Shown: positions 45,885 through 56,846 of the stretch, one piece after another | Position numbering within the stretch: the first letter of the stretch is position 1 | Layout of the letters: every line of letters begins with the position of its first letter | NCBI GenBank assembly: GCA_025449115.1 | Contig: JAHLKC010000191.1 | Coordinates: forward strand, 1-59,673 | Source: Chytridium lagenaria | Lineage: Eukaryota > Chytridiomycota > Chytridiomycetes > Chytridiales > Chytridiaceae | Length of the DNA: 59,673 bases | Reading direction: 5' to 3' | Program-made: the position numbers and the translations under genes | The notes under the pieces: model-generated | What the model saw: the letters and a program-made list of their open reading frames with translations, nothing else | What the model was told of the DNA's origin: nothing | Database searches by the model: none

Positions 45885-48806
45885 TCACTTCTTCCCCACC
45901 TGCTGCTTGCCCTTGTTCTGCTGCTGAGCGGGCGCGGGAGCAGAAGGCGACTTTGCCTGCTGCTGCTGTTTAGCAGAAGCGGGGCGCTGTTGCTGTTGTT
46001 GAGGAGCCTGCTGGGGCTTAGCCTGAGCCTGCTGTTGCTGGGGTTGAGCCTGTTGGGGCTTTGCCTGTTGGACCTGGGCTTGCTGCTGTTGAGGCTTGGA
46101 GGCGGAAGCAGGGCGTTGAGCCTGTTGCTGCTGGGGCTTCACCTGAGCTTGTTGGGGAGCCTGTTGTTGCTTGGCCTGCTGTTGAGGTGCCTGTTGTTGC
46201 GCTGAAGCGGGGCGGGAAGCCTGCTGCTGTTGCTGCTGCTTGGGTTGAGCGTTTGGCTGCTGCTTGGGGGTGTAGAACTCTTCCCAGGTGTTGCCGATGC
46301 GAGACTGCTGCTGAGGAGTCTGTTGTTGTGGTTGTTGCTTGGCCTGGCTGGGTCCAGACTGGGGACGGGCTTGCTGTTGTTGAGGAGCCTGCTGTTGCTT
46401 GGTGTTGGGTTGAGTCTGAGGACGCGCTTGCTGTTGCTGGGGCTTGGACTGGGAGAGTTGTTTAATGGGAGCGTTCTCGCGCTTCTATTTGAGAAAAGTT
46501 AGAAGGAGCGCGACAAAAAAGTTAAGTAAACGATGATGAGGAGTTATTAACAACCTGAGTGCTCTTGTTCTTCCTGGCAGACCTTCCACGGTTCTCTGCT
46601 CAGCCCAAGCCCTCACCATCTGCGAAAGCGGGCGGTAAACAACCAACGCATTGCGGTCGGTCGCAACAAGGTTGGCGCCCTGGATCGCCCTCTTTCCCTT
46701 CTTCCCAGCGGAAGCCTGACGAGACTTGGCCTGGGCTTGCTTCTGCTGAGGTTGCTGCTGCTGAGCCTGGGCTGCTTGACGGGCTCGGGACGAATAGGGA
46801 GACGTTGCTGTTGCTGGGTCTCAGAGCTGCGAGCGTTGGAGGGTTTGATGGGTGCGGCTTGACGACGAGGAGGGGTAGAGGGACGAAGGGACGAGTTCCA
46901 GGAGGCAGATTCGGTAAAGAGAGCAGAGGAGAAGTTGTCCTCGTAGACCTTAGGAGTGTTCTTCGCGCGGCGTTTACCCTGGTTCTATGATAGTGTCAAT
47001 TGGATGAGATAGGAGTTCCGAAAAGGAAAAGAAAAAAAAAGGAGCCATATAAAAATGTAGAGCGAGAATGCGATTACAAAAGTCGGAATAGGGTGTGAAG
47101 AAAGAAGTGCGAGAAGGGGTGTGAAATGAAAAAGGTCTCACCTGAGCCTTTTGCTGCTGCTGACGAGCCGTCATCTTGGGCGTGCCCCTCTGTTGCTGCC
47201 TCTGCTTCTGGGTAAGCTTCTGGGCAGGCTTCTGGGCAAGCTTCTGAGCAGGCTGCTGCTTTCCTTGACTTCCAGCACTCTTACCCTTCCCATCCTCAAA
47301 CTTGAACAAGTTCTTCAAGAATAACTCAACCTCCTGCTTTGACGCATTGTCAACATTTTGCTTCCTCTGAGGGCGTTGTGCCTGTTGCTTCTTGGGAGCC
47401 TGTTTGGCACCAGCAGATTGAGGACGCGAAGACGCCGAGTTCTGCCTGTTCTGTTGGAGAACTTGGGGACGAGCCGTGTTGATGGCTGCACGGTGAGGTG
47501 CGTGCGCGGGTTTCTGACCAAGAGTCCACGACGTAGGCTCGTTAAAGAGACTTGCGTTGAAGTTGTCGAGGTCGCTGTAATCGCGGGGGGCGCGACGAGG
47601 AGCTGAAATGGGGCGAGAGCGGGTCCAGTCGGAGGGTTCAGAGAAGAGGGCTGAATGGAAGTTGTCTTCAAAGAATTCGTTGCGGTTAGATTGTTGGCGA
47701 GAGTTGGATTGCTGCTGAGGACGGGCAGCCTGTTGTTGAGGACGGGCGGACTGTTGCTGGGGTTGCTTCTGGAGCTGCTGCTGTTGCTGCTGGGGACGAG
47801 CGGCCTGCTGCTGAGCAGCCTGCTGTTGTTGAGGACGAGCAGCCTGTTGCTGGGGAGCTTGCTTCTGGAGCTGCTGAGCAGGTTGCTGCTGCTGCCTCTG
47901 AGCCTGGTTCTGCTGAGCCTGGTTCTGAGCAGGTTGCTGCTTAAGCTGTTGAGCCTGTTGCTGCTGAGGGCGAGCCGCCTGCTGTTGCTGCTGAGCCTGT
48001 TGCTGCTGAGGAGCTTGCTTCTGGAGCTGTTGAGCGGGCTGCTGCTGCCTCTGAGCCTGGTTCTGCTGAGCCTGGTTCTGAGCAGGTTGCTGCTTAAGCT
48101 GTTGAGCCTGTTGCTGCTGAGGGCGAGCGGCCTGCTGCTGTTGAGCCTGTTGCTGCTGAGGGCGAGCGGCCTGCTGCTGCTGAGCCTGTTGCTGCTGAGG
48201 AGCTTGCTTCTGGAGCTGCTGAGCAGGTTGCTGCTGCTGCCTCTGAGCCTGGTTCTGCTGAGCCTGGTTCTGAGCAGGTTGCTGCTTAAGCTGTTGAGCC
48301 TGTTGCTGCTGAGGACGGGCAGCCTGTTGTTGCTGAGCCTGCTGCTGCTGAGGACGAGCAGCTTGTTGTTGCTGGTTCTGGTTCTATAGTGCGAAATAGA
48401 TCAGAAAAACGCAAGAGAAAAACGCGACAGATGAGAGACGGGGAACGAGGATATTCAACAACGCGCGCTAGTTAACGCGTCGAAGCTAAAGAGGTAAAGA
48501 AGACAGAAGAGAGAGCTAACCTGGTTAAACCATCCTCCGTTCTGAGGTCCAAGGAAGATGTTGTTCTGTTGAGCTTGTTGCTGCTTCTGCTGTTGAGCCT
48601 GCTTCTGAGCCTGCTGCTGTTGAAGCTGTTGGGCCTGTTGAAGCTGCTGCTTCTGCTGTTGCTGCTGCTGTTGCTGGGCCTGCTGCTTCAAGGGAGCAGG
48701 GGGACTGAGCGTTCTTGACGTTCTGGGCCTGTTGGGTGGAGGCCTCGAATTGACGCTGAACGGCGGCGGCGGTGGTGGAGTTGTTGTTGTTGTTGGCGCG
48801 GACCAT
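45885..48806 (-). CDS. Very Gln-rich protein with recurring DNFxxxLFxExxxW motif
   Basis: No known family. The ATG at 48806 (MVRANNNNNSTTAAAVQRQF) leads into Gln/Ala-rich sequence ending NIFLGPQNGGWFNQ. An intron at 48520-48384 follows. Exon 2 is a long run of QQQQAARP, QQLKQQPAQNQAQQ and QKQAPQQQ units, then two copies of a conserved motif (EDNFHSALFSEPSDW and LDNFNASLFNEPTSW). A basic segment carries ELFLKNLFKFEDGKG. After the intron at about 47141-46988 a third copy appears (YEDNFSSALFTESASW), then ATDRNALVVYRPLSQMVRAW, an intron, and a Gln/Pro/Ala tail ending QVGKK at 45885. One extra C near 48702 shifts the frame in exon 1. Low complexity plus short ordered motifs suggests a condensate-forming or RNP scaffold; that is inference. 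Confidence 0.75.
47690..48383 (-). repeat. Higher-order Gln-rich coding repeat
   Basis: The block encoding QQLKQQPAQNQAQQNQAQRQQ and QPAQQLQKQAPQQQ recurs three times, with starts near 48290, 48098 and 47945 on the minus strand, giving steps of about 190 and 150 bases. Copies differ mainly by whole QQQQAARP units, as expected from unequal exchange. Confidence 0.8.
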
Positions 48807-49949
48807 TTTTTTTTTTGCAAGGAAAAAGTAACTGGTAAGGTCGGTGAAGTGCTAAAGTTTGAGGTCGGTGGTCGACGTTGAGATTTTGCTCTGCGAGTTG
48901 AGAAAAGGTATCGAAGGTATCGAAGGTATCTGTTCACACGGGTATGGGTGGTGAACGAAAGGGTATTCCGAAGATGGGTATGAAAGAGCGAGAGAAAAAG
49001 GCCCCGAAAACTGAAAGAGCTGATACGAAGGTTGAACTGAGTTGACACCGGTTGCGGTGAAAGTAAAAACAGGGTGTTGTCGAGCCTTTATAAACACTTT
49101 TTTGCGCGCCTCAATCCGGCTTCCATTTTCATTACCTATTTCGGATCGGCAGGCGCCTGTTTGCTAAGAATAGCTGCCCCTTCCATATTTTCCGTATCCA
49201 TGATTGGGAATATGCTATTTTCAGATGAAGTTTATCGCGTTTTTGGTACGAAAGAGGTTTTATGTCATGTGGGAGCCAATCAGTTTGCTTCTGGAAGGTA
49301 TTTCGGCCAAAGAATGTGTTTGTTGCAGACATGGAGAATTTTGAGTTGAGCTGGAGTCTTTGAGGGCGTGGCGCGATTTAACTATGGGCGTGGACGTAGG
49401 CGCCTCTTTTTAAATGCTGTAAGTCCAACTTTTAGTCTGCAGATGTTTCTGTAATTACAAAGTAACCTTTTTATTCCGACATTAATAATCCAAAGACCAG
49501 CTTAAAGTTAAAGTTCGGACATGTTTGAATTTGTTTGACATATTATAATGGTGGTTCCTGTAGATGATGTGAACGCATACGGGTATTTTAAAAATAGAAG
49601 GCATTCTGAATAATCGAATATGAGGACAACGAAATCCTAAGTGATACTCTCGCCAGCCGACAAGATGTACATCAGCCTTGATACAAGACATGAAACAACG
49701 TCGGTTGAAGGTCGACTAATTAGAAAAATAATAAAACACTTTGAGAGTATCCACGTCCATCAATGTTGATTAACTGCGCTCTACAGCTGCTGCGGTCATA
49801 ATCTGCTGTTTGATCTTTGAGGATTTGGGTATGAAGTCGTGTGTGTATCTATTTTTGGATGATCGCAGTACTCACCAGATTGGGTGAAAATTCTACATGC
49901 GCGTAGCGACACTGGTGCAAAGATTTGGACCGACAACTAGAAAGCGAGC
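48807..49949. other. Divergent promoter region
   Basis: Between the minus-strand Gln-rich gene and the plus-strand CFEM-like gene. Short open frames have no protein character. It includes the TATA candidate at 49085 and a small direct repeat of atcgaaggt near 48909-48930. Confidence 0.45.
49085..49092 (-). promoter_or_regulatory. Candidate TATA box of the Gln-rich gene
   Basis: Minus-strand TATAAAGG about 280 bases upstream of the ATG at 48806. The spacing allows a long 5' leader; the leader region is pyrimidine-rich on the coding strand. Weak evidence from one motif. Confidence 0.35.
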
Positions 49950-50544
49950 ATGCCTTTATTGACGCAGATTCTACTGCTTTTGCTAGTTTTAGCAACGGTC
50001 CGTCTCAATGCTCAAACTACCGTGGATGATGACCCACGAACGACGATCGGCTTAATTTATACAAACTGGCCAGCGTGCGCGCGACGCTGCTATGACGCCA
50101 GATTTAACGATGTTGGTATATTCTGTAATGAGCCTAGTTTAGTAAGTTGAATACATAATCGCCTGTAACTGACGATCTGAATAGACTATCATTGAAGCCG
50201 ATAGATGCGTGATGAGAGATTGCTCTGCGACGGAGATTGCTGAGACAAAAGCTACTTACCAGGCTGTTGCTAATGCGTGTATCATAATGTACCCTTACCT
50301 GGCGACCTCTTCAGTCCCCACAGCACTTGTCTCAGCTGTCTTGACTACATTTCCATTAGATTCCTTACCACCAACATCCGCCGTCATCTCCTCATCCTCC
50401 TCTATCCCCACAACATCCTCTGATACGACAACATCATCCTCATCATCATCCTCATCCTCTGCACCCTCACTGACACACACCATCACTCGTTGGTGGAGTG
50501 TATTGGTCATGCTCCCCATCCTCATTACAGTCGTTTTCTTGTGA
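49950..50544 (+). CDS. CFEM-like GPI-anchored surface protein
   Basis: The ATG at 49950 starts a signal peptide (MPLLTQILLLLLVLATVRLN). A small Cys-rich domain follows: WPACARRCYDARF, GIFC, then after a phase-0 intron (50142-50184) ADRCVMRDCSATEI and ANAC. The Cys pattern resembles the fungal CFEM domain, which often binds haem or iron at the cell surface, although fewer Cys than the usual eight can be counted. A Ser/Thr-rich stalk and a hydrophobic end (WWSVLVMLPILITVVFL) predict a GPI anchor. Single gene of two exons, with no frame break. The next gene has the same plan. Confidence 0.7.
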
Positions 50545-50741
50545 AAGTCAATATTTATTAATTAATACATCTAAATTAAAAAACAGTCTCACAAGGAATA
50601 ATAAGACGCCCCTAACTCCCTGAAGCGGCGAGTAATTTCAGGTTTCACTCACCCATCCCATCACATTTCTCCTGCATCTACATCAACCTCGACTACCCAC
50701 ATCCACATTCACTTCCAGTCGCAACATCATCCGTCATCATC

Positions 50742-51412
50742 ATGAAGTCCTCTTTCTTTGCCTACTCTCTCCTGATCGTCGTCTTGGTCGCTGTCGTCCT
50801 CTCTCCATCCCCTTCTTCGGCGCAAGCTCCACTGGATGCTCAGACCCTGCTCGGCTTAGTGTCCAATGTCATGTCTACTCTTCCTCCCTGCTCAATCCCT
50901 TGTCTTCAGCAGTTGCCTGGATTTTCTACTTCCTTGACCGTGGCATTCTTGACTGCAATGTGCACTAATCCTGTAGGTTTTTAGTTTAAATTGGGGGAGT
51001 GTTGAAAGAGGAAGCCTTTACTACATACTCGCCTCCAACCAGTACCAACGATTTCATGTTACAAGATGACCACAGTCATTCTACTTACATATTAACTATA
51101 TAAATACTTTTACAGAACGCTACTGCATCCACACTCTCAAGCTGCGTCAACACTGCATGCCCTGCTACTCAAGGTGCCTCTGCGAGGTCCTTCATTGGCC
51201 AAATCCCTTCTCTCTGCGGCCAACTTCCCGCCAACCTTCCCACCAACGTCACTGTCTCTTTGACTCTCCCAACTGCTACAGCTGTCAGCACTACAGCTGC
51301 TCCCACTTCGGCCCCTGCCACCACCAAGCCTAGCTCGGCTGGCTCGTCCTATTCGTTTGGGACTGCAGGTGCAATTTTGGCAATTTCTGTGGGCCTCTCC
51401 CAGTTATTTTAG
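50742..51412 (+). CDS. CFEM-like GPI-anchored surface protein, second copy
   Basis: The ATG at 50742 begins a signal peptide (MKSSFFAYSLLIVVLVAVVL). The domain reads LPPCSIPCLQQLPGF, FLTAMCTNP, then after an intron at 50973-51115 STLSSCVNTACPATQ and IPSLCGQLP. The PxCxxPCL start and later CxxxC fit a CFEM domain better than the upstream gene does. A Thr/Ala/Pro-rich stalk precedes a hydrophobic tail (GTAGAILAISVGLSQLF), again a GPI signal. It lies 197 bases downstream of the first copy in the same orientation; sequence identity between the two is low, so an old duplication or independent recruitment is possible. Confidence 0.75.
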
Positions 51413-51807
51413 TCGTTGATTGTGCGGTCAATTCTGTGAATCATATTTGAGGCGTTTTTTAAAGTTTTCTCTTTTCTTCGTCCAAGTTTCGCTGTATGTG
51501 CATACTGTCCGTTACTTTTCTAGTTGCTTGTTTGTTACTCATTCTTGTTTTGCTTTGGACGCGATTTTAACGTCGTTGATTCTCCCTGTTTAGCTGGAAT
51601 ATTGATGACGCGAAATCCCAATTTTAAAATATTGCCGAGTCTATAAAATACTCCAAACATTTGACATCCATTTCTGTTTCGCATAAATACTTTATTCCAG
51701 TTCACCTGTTTTATTAGCAGATAAACTGCATAACGGAAAAACGTGACAAGATCAATACAGTTTTTGAATTAATAATCGGACTGATACACAAATTCCGTCT
51801 GTAAAAA
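51413..51807. other. Intergenic region with promoter of the M28 gene
   Basis: T-rich 3' flank of the second CFEM gene followed by the promoter area of the metallopeptidase. A TATA candidate is listed separately. No further gene is seen. Confidence 0.5.
51642..51649 (+). promoter_or_regulatory. Candidate TATA box of the M28 peptidase gene
   Basis: TATAAAAT stands about 160 bases before the ATG at 51808, in an otherwise ordinary AT-rich context. Position and orientation fit; only the motif supports it. Confidence 0.45.
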
Positions 51808-53833
51808 ATGGAGTCCCAACCTCTCCTCAACGAAGAACCGGATACCGCTGCCGACCTCCAAGCCCTGGAGCGTCAAACTCGCAACCGCAAAGCCATCCGC
51901 ATCCTGGGTCTCTTTATCCTATCCGTCCTTACCGCCGGTTTCATCTTCACTATTGCCCTCCTCCTATTCCCTCATCTCTTCAATGTCCCCTGTACCCCAC
52001 CACCATCGACCTCTCCACCTCCGTCAACACATCTCATGTCCTCCGCCATCTCACTAATCTTGAAGCCCTCGCTAAAGACCACGACGGTTCCCGTTCCACA
52101 ACCCGGGGATACAACGCGAGTGCCGAATACATTATCGGGTTTCTCCGCAACCACACCGATTACACCGTCTGGACTCAACCTGTCACTGTCACAGACCAAC
52201 GGGATCGTTCATCACCTATCTTAAAACTCCACGATACCTCCATCAATACCCTCACCTTTGAACCTTCCGTCGATTATGCATCATTCCGAGGATCAGGGTC
52301 CGGGTCTCTCATCAACTCACTCGCTTTCCACGTGATCGGTTGCGAACCCCTAGATCTCTCCATCTTCACCACCCGTCCCAACGCCATCGCCGTCATCGGT
52401 ATGACAAATGCTCCAGGTCGCATCGTAAATCCCCTTTGTCCAACTTACTGTTCTCGTGCGGCTGCCGCTGTAAAGGCCGGAGCTAAAGGTATCATCTTCT
52501 ACCCGAACCCATTGGCGTATGGGTATCCGAGGCCGTTGCCGCCGTCCATTCGAGGTAGATGTAGTGCGGAGGACTATGCCGAGTTGGGGAAGGTGCCGGT
52601 GGTTGGGATGTCGCAGAGTGCTGGGTTTGGGATTTTGCAAAGAGTGGTGGCGCCTGAGGGGGTCAGGGTGACATTGGTGACGGATACCAAGTTGGAGCCA
52701 GTGACTGTTGTGAATGTATTGGCGGAGACAAAGGAAGGTGATGACGAGTCTGTTGTGTTTTTCACGTCGCATTTGGATTCAGGTAATGCTTATCAGCTTT
52801 CTCTGCCATTCTTTTTTTTTAGGCTTTACTTTAAATTACAATCATTATGTCACTCATAACATATGTTGGATTCTACGGAACATCATTATGGCTCTTCCTC
52901 TTTTTTCATAATTATATGTTTATTTTTGTATTGAATTGATATTCATGGCTAATCCTTTAACGTAATTTTGCATAATAGTTCCTGCAGGTCCCGGTGTGAA
53001 CGATGACGGCTCTGGCGCCACCGCCACCCTCGAACTTGCCCATGCCTTTTACCGCACCGGTCTCCACAAATCCACCGTGCAGGTACATCCCTCCCCCGTT
53101 AATCACCACTGACCCTTCCCAGAAACTCCGATTCGGCTGGTGGTGCGCCGAAGAAACCGGTCTTGAAGGTTCCCGGTACTACGTAGAAGACCTGTACACC
53201 CGTGATCCGACCTCTCTCTACCACATTAAACTCAACATTGACACGGACATGATCGCGTCCCCGAATTTTGTGAGAGGGATATGGGATGGACATGGATTGA
53301 AGGATGAGAAGTTAAGTCAGAGCGCTGGAGTAATTCAGGATGTGATTCAAGGGTTTTTTGAGGGGAAGGGGTTGGAGACGACGCCGTTTGAGTTCAATGG
53401 GAGGAGTGATTTTGTGGCGTTTTTGAATAGAGGTATCCTGGTTTTTGGCTACTGTTATTGAAATGGTTTTTTGGCTTTTATGATTTTGCTTAAAGCGCAA
53501 TGGATAACCGTGTTTCCCTCTTTTCTTTTTTTTAAGGTATCCCCGCCGGCGGCGTCATTACCGGTGAAGATGAAATCAAAACCCCGGAACAAGCCGAACG
53601 TTTTGGTGGCATCTCTGGAATGGTTTTAGATCGTACGTACCCCATCCCCCACAAATTTTGTTTAATTGTTTTCCATAGCCTGTTACCACCAAAAATGCGA
53701 TACTGTGGAATCTCTCCGTGGACCTGGAGTTCAGGTGTTGGCGGAGAACCTCGCGGCACTTGGGCATACTTTGCAGAGGTTTGCGGAGGAGAAGGAGATT
53801 GATAGACTTTTGAAGGGGGAGAAAAAGTTGTAG
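51808..53833 (+). CDS. Membrane-anchored M28 family zinc aminopeptidase with PA domain
   Basis: A type II membrane M28 metallopeptidase, probably vacuolar or at the cell surface. The ATG at 51808 (MESQPLLNEEPD) leads to a single hydrophobic segment (ILGLFILSVLTAGFIFTIAL). After a frame break at the C run 51987-51990 it continues HVLRHLTNLEALAKDHDGSR and a PA-like domain (GCEPLDLSIF, AVKAGAKGIIFYPNP). The catalytic part shows FFTSHLDSVPAGPGVNDDGS (His and Asp ligands), WWCAEETGLEGS (Glu pair), LNIDTDMIASPN (Asp) and CYHQKCDTVES (His), so all five zinc ligands are present. Introns at 52783-52978, 53083-53122, 53433-53536 and 53633-53678 join in frame. The stop is at 53831-53833. Specificity is not predictable from this. 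Confidence 0.87.
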
Positions 53834-54166
53834 ATTGGAAATATGTTTGTCGTAAAAGAGTACGGCGCTTTGGCAAGTTTTGAGATATCGAGGAGTGATG
53901 GTTTTAAATGCAGTTTTTGAGGAAATAAAAAAAAGGAATGCAGTATGCGAATGCTGTTGCATTTTTTCTTTAATAAGTTAAATGGAAGGAGCTACAAAAA
54001 AATAGAGATTTGCGCAGGATGTTATAAAAAAAACTCGTAAAAGCAATTATTGGTATAGAGCTCGACAACGCTCAATATAAACAAAAAAAAAGGAAAAAGA
54101 AAAATAAAAAGAAAAACCAACCGTTAAACAATCAGCGCATATTGTTTAAACAAGACCTTCTGTAAA
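53834..54166. other. Convergent intergenic region
   Basis: A-rich stretches (54080-54120) between the M28 stop and the end of the minus-strand coiled-coil gene. No gene is seen. Confidence 0.45.
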
Positions 54167-54932
54167 CTAGCCCTCCATCAGTCTCTTCTCCAGCATGCCC
54201 ACCTTTCTCCTCATCAACGAAACCCTCACCGCAATCCTATGCAATTTCGCCAAAAACATTTTCTCCTCCTTCTCCCAGCTCTCCAACTCCTCTTGCGCCT
54301 CCTTTTTCATCCTCTTCCACTTTTCCACCCGTTTCTTTGCCCACTCCACTGACGGTTCCGACGATGCCCGCGCCAACGTTTCGGTAGCAGCCGACACCTC
54401 AACATCGGCTTGGAGGAGGGTGGATTTGGCGTGGAGGAAGGAAGAATGAAGGCATTTTCCGGCCCGTAAGAGGGTTGCATGGGTAAGTTCAAGGGTTTTT
54501 AGATCGGAACGGGTGGTGGTGAGAAGAGATGGGAGGAGATGGAAGGGGTTTTGGAAATGCTGTAGTGGATGGATTGGGCTCGACGTTCGATGGAGCTGTC
54601 CATGGCGAGTTTGATTTCTTCGGGAGTGGGGATGTTGGAGGCTTTGTAGACACCTTCATCTGTGCCTAAGCCTTGTTAGTGAAAAAGACTGGGAGAGAGC
54701 CAACCTCGACTCTTGTAATAGCATAATGCGAGTTGAGCGTGGTTTTGAATGAGGAAGCGGAGAAAGTCTTGACGATCTGAGGGGGCGATGAAGGAGAGAG
54801 AGGGGTGTTCGAGGAGGGGTTCTATTTCTTCAATGTGTATGAGACCGGTTGGAGATAGGGGACGCTAAAGGCGATGTCGTCTGCCATTGTGATTTTTTTG
54901 GCAAGGGTGCAGTGACAAACTCACGTCTTCAT
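54167..54932 (-). CDS. Small coiled-coil protein, unknown family
   Basis: Not recognised. The likely first ATG is at 54932, with a GTGAGT donor eight bases later and a CTTTAG acceptor near 54868. The following exon reads GLIHIEEIEPLLEHPSLSFI, then DRQDFLRFLIQNHAQLALCY. After a second intron near 54700, GVYKASNIPTPEEIKLAMD is seen. The last part is strongly helical and charged (EWAKKRVEKWKRMKKEAQ, EEKMFLAKLHRIAVRVSLM) and ends LEKRLMEG at 54167. One frame change near 54500 is required. The phase at the first junction does not fit the ATG at 54932, so the start is provisional. The layout (N-terminal folded part, C-terminal coiled coil) suggests a subunit of a larger complex. Confidence 0.5.
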
Positions 54933-54986
54933 TGCTACAGGACAAAAGAAGGACGATGGTTGACGAAAAAACAGGTGCAGTTTTTA

Positions 54987-55830
54987 TTAAGTTACAACAA
55001 CCATCGCAAGCACCCACCCCGCTAAAACCATCATCGTATTCACCGAGACTTCTGGTGCATCGCTTTTAGGCTGCGAAAACCAGGTGGGAGCCGAGTTCCA
55101 CCGTTTTGGACGGCACCTGCAATGGGGAACTCTGCGGGAGAGAATTTGTAGCAGACAATGGGGAGTTGCGAGAGCATGGAACGGGTGATTCCAAAATCGG
55201 TGGTGGGGCAAGTTCGGAAGGCACAGGCGGAGGCGGTGGATGAGCTTGTGGTCTAATTAAAGTGATGGTGTGAGTGATGACATCATAGCAATGGAACCTG
55301 TTGATGAGGTGCAAAAGAGGCGATGGTGGGTTTCTGTAGAACGTGCCCACATGTTGAAGTTGGAAAAGACATACCTTATCCGTACACACCACCCTTAAGC
55401 TCTGTAACGTCATTGGGTTCGTGTACCCCGTCACAGTCGAAAAACAAGTTTTGCGCATTCGGGAGTTTGTAATGGCGTCTTGGACTCGTGGAGGACGCTT
55501 TCTTGGATTCTGGGGGGAAGCGTTGGGAGTACGGGATGGTGGTTTGTTGGTGGTTGGGAGGGTGAGGAAGCGAGGACGAGATGATGATGGATGGGAGAGG
55601 GCGTGCATGATCGATGATGGGCTAAGTACCGTGCTAATGGGCACTTTTAACTGTGATGAATCAGCCGTGCAGTCTGCCTATGTGGGGACAGTGATGGAGG
55701 TCCAAAGAAGCTTTAGCGGAGTGAATTTGGGACTCCGATGAAAGCCTCCTGGCCCCAAAATGAGACATTCGCTTTGCAGACCGTGTGCGAACCGTTGTAC
55801 CTAGATACTGTTGTCGGTGCTCATAGGGAG
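54987..55830 (-). CDS. Putative secreted GPI-anchored protein (exons unresolved)
   Basis: Several minus-strand pieces look coding: NGSHTVCKANVSFWGQEAFI (about 55795-55730), then after a TAG acceptor ADCTADSSQLKVPISTVLSP (about 55675-55620), TNSRMRKTCFSTVTGYTNPM ending at a GTATGT donor near 55376, and a Pro-rich block HPPPPPVPSELAPPPILESP. The last frame ends SVNTMMVLAGWVLAMVVVT, a typical GPI-type tail, at 54987. Cys and Thr content and the tail suggest a surface protein. No start or signal peptide could be fixed and one frame change occurs in the Pro-rich part, so the model is incomplete. Confidence 0.4.
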
Positions 55831-56838
55831 GTTGAGTTCATGAATCAAGACAGAACGACGCCGTTTGCAGAGCGCGTTCATTTTTCTCTTTCGACGTCAG
55901 AGCATAGGGTCGATCGATGTGGAGCATGGGGTGTCCGCGAGAACGGTTGTGGAATAGATGTTGGATAAACTGCGTTTGGGTATACGTATGGATTTTGAGG
56001 TGAAGGATATGTCTGATGAAGCAGTGCACTAGACTGGCGTTTACAGTTGGTACTTTTAAAATAAAGGCTCTGGAGAAGAATTGAACTCCTCTTAAATACC
56101 CTTCAGAAAGAGATCAGAGCGGGTCAAGATGCCCCCTTATTAACGTCAAGGTCCAGATGAGTGGAAAGACGTGACCGCAAAGCTCTGCATGCAGCAGTCG
56201 TATGAATTCACAGCTTCCTAAAAAGCTTGCTCCTTGACCGGCTCACCCTAAAGAGACAAACCGCACCAAAAGTTCCCGGAGACAAGCCCAAGAACTAACG
56301 CATGCCCCACCATTCCTAAAAGAAAAGTGAGGGGATACGTCAATTTCTCTTGTGATGTTAGGTAACCGCTAGAGCATTGGACCATATTAAGTGGTCGAAA
56401 TGATGCCTGCGGAGATGAGTTGCAGCACCCCAAAAGGAGAGCTACGAATAAGAGTTGAGAACACTGGATCCTTACAGGTTACTCAACTCTGCTTCCCGAA
56501 GTAAGGAGTAAGTGGATAAGAGGTGAGGTTTTTATAATGGAATCTAGGTGCACAGCTGCGCAGTTTTTGACGAGGATGCCAAAGTAAAACTGTGCGAAAC
56601 GAATTCAAGCTTTGATCTATGGCAAGAGTGACCACTCTTGCGATAACTGTAAAGACCCGTTCGTCAGTCTTCTCTTTATCACCTGTTCACAAGCGATGAC
56701 GGCCTCAAATGCGTCATGCATCCGTCACCTCCTTGGAGACAATTTCCTCACCTCCTGATTGGTTCTCAATTCACCTATTAGTAATATTTCAAAGAAACCT
56801 GACAAATGCTTACAACACCATGTCGCTATGTTCAGCGT
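55831..56838. other. Intergenic region with a tRNA-like hairpin
   Basis: No convincing coding frame. It holds the hairpin listed at 56067-56120 and the far promoter of the GST gene. A 5' exon of the minus-strand GPI-type gene may also lie here. Confidence 0.4.
56067..56120 (-). other. Hairpin with tRNA-like T-arm, no D-arm
   Basis: On the minus strand a perfect six-base stem (gctctg/cagagc) encloses gaggagttcaattcttctc, which resembles a tRNA T-arm with a TTCAATT loop. The total is only 54 bases and a D-arm is missing. It could be a truncated tRNA-derived element or chance. Confidence 0.25.
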
Positions 56839-56846
56839 TATAAAAG
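56839..56846 (+). promoter_or_regulatory. Candidate TATA box of the GST gene
   Basis: TATAAAAG lies 136 bases upstream of the ATG at 56975, followed by a pyrimidine-rich stretch (ctccttcttcc) suited to transcription start. The best promoter-like arrangement in the window. Confidence 0.6.

Noticed and set aside
45990..48389. Long Leu-rich plus-strand open frames
   Set aside because: They are the antisense of CAG/CTG-type Gln codons in the minus-strand Gln-rich gene, which has splice sites, ordered motifs and a proper start.
55421..55741. Plus-strand open frame of 106 codons
   Set aside because: It mirrors minus-strand exons that have splice signals and a GPI-type tail further on.
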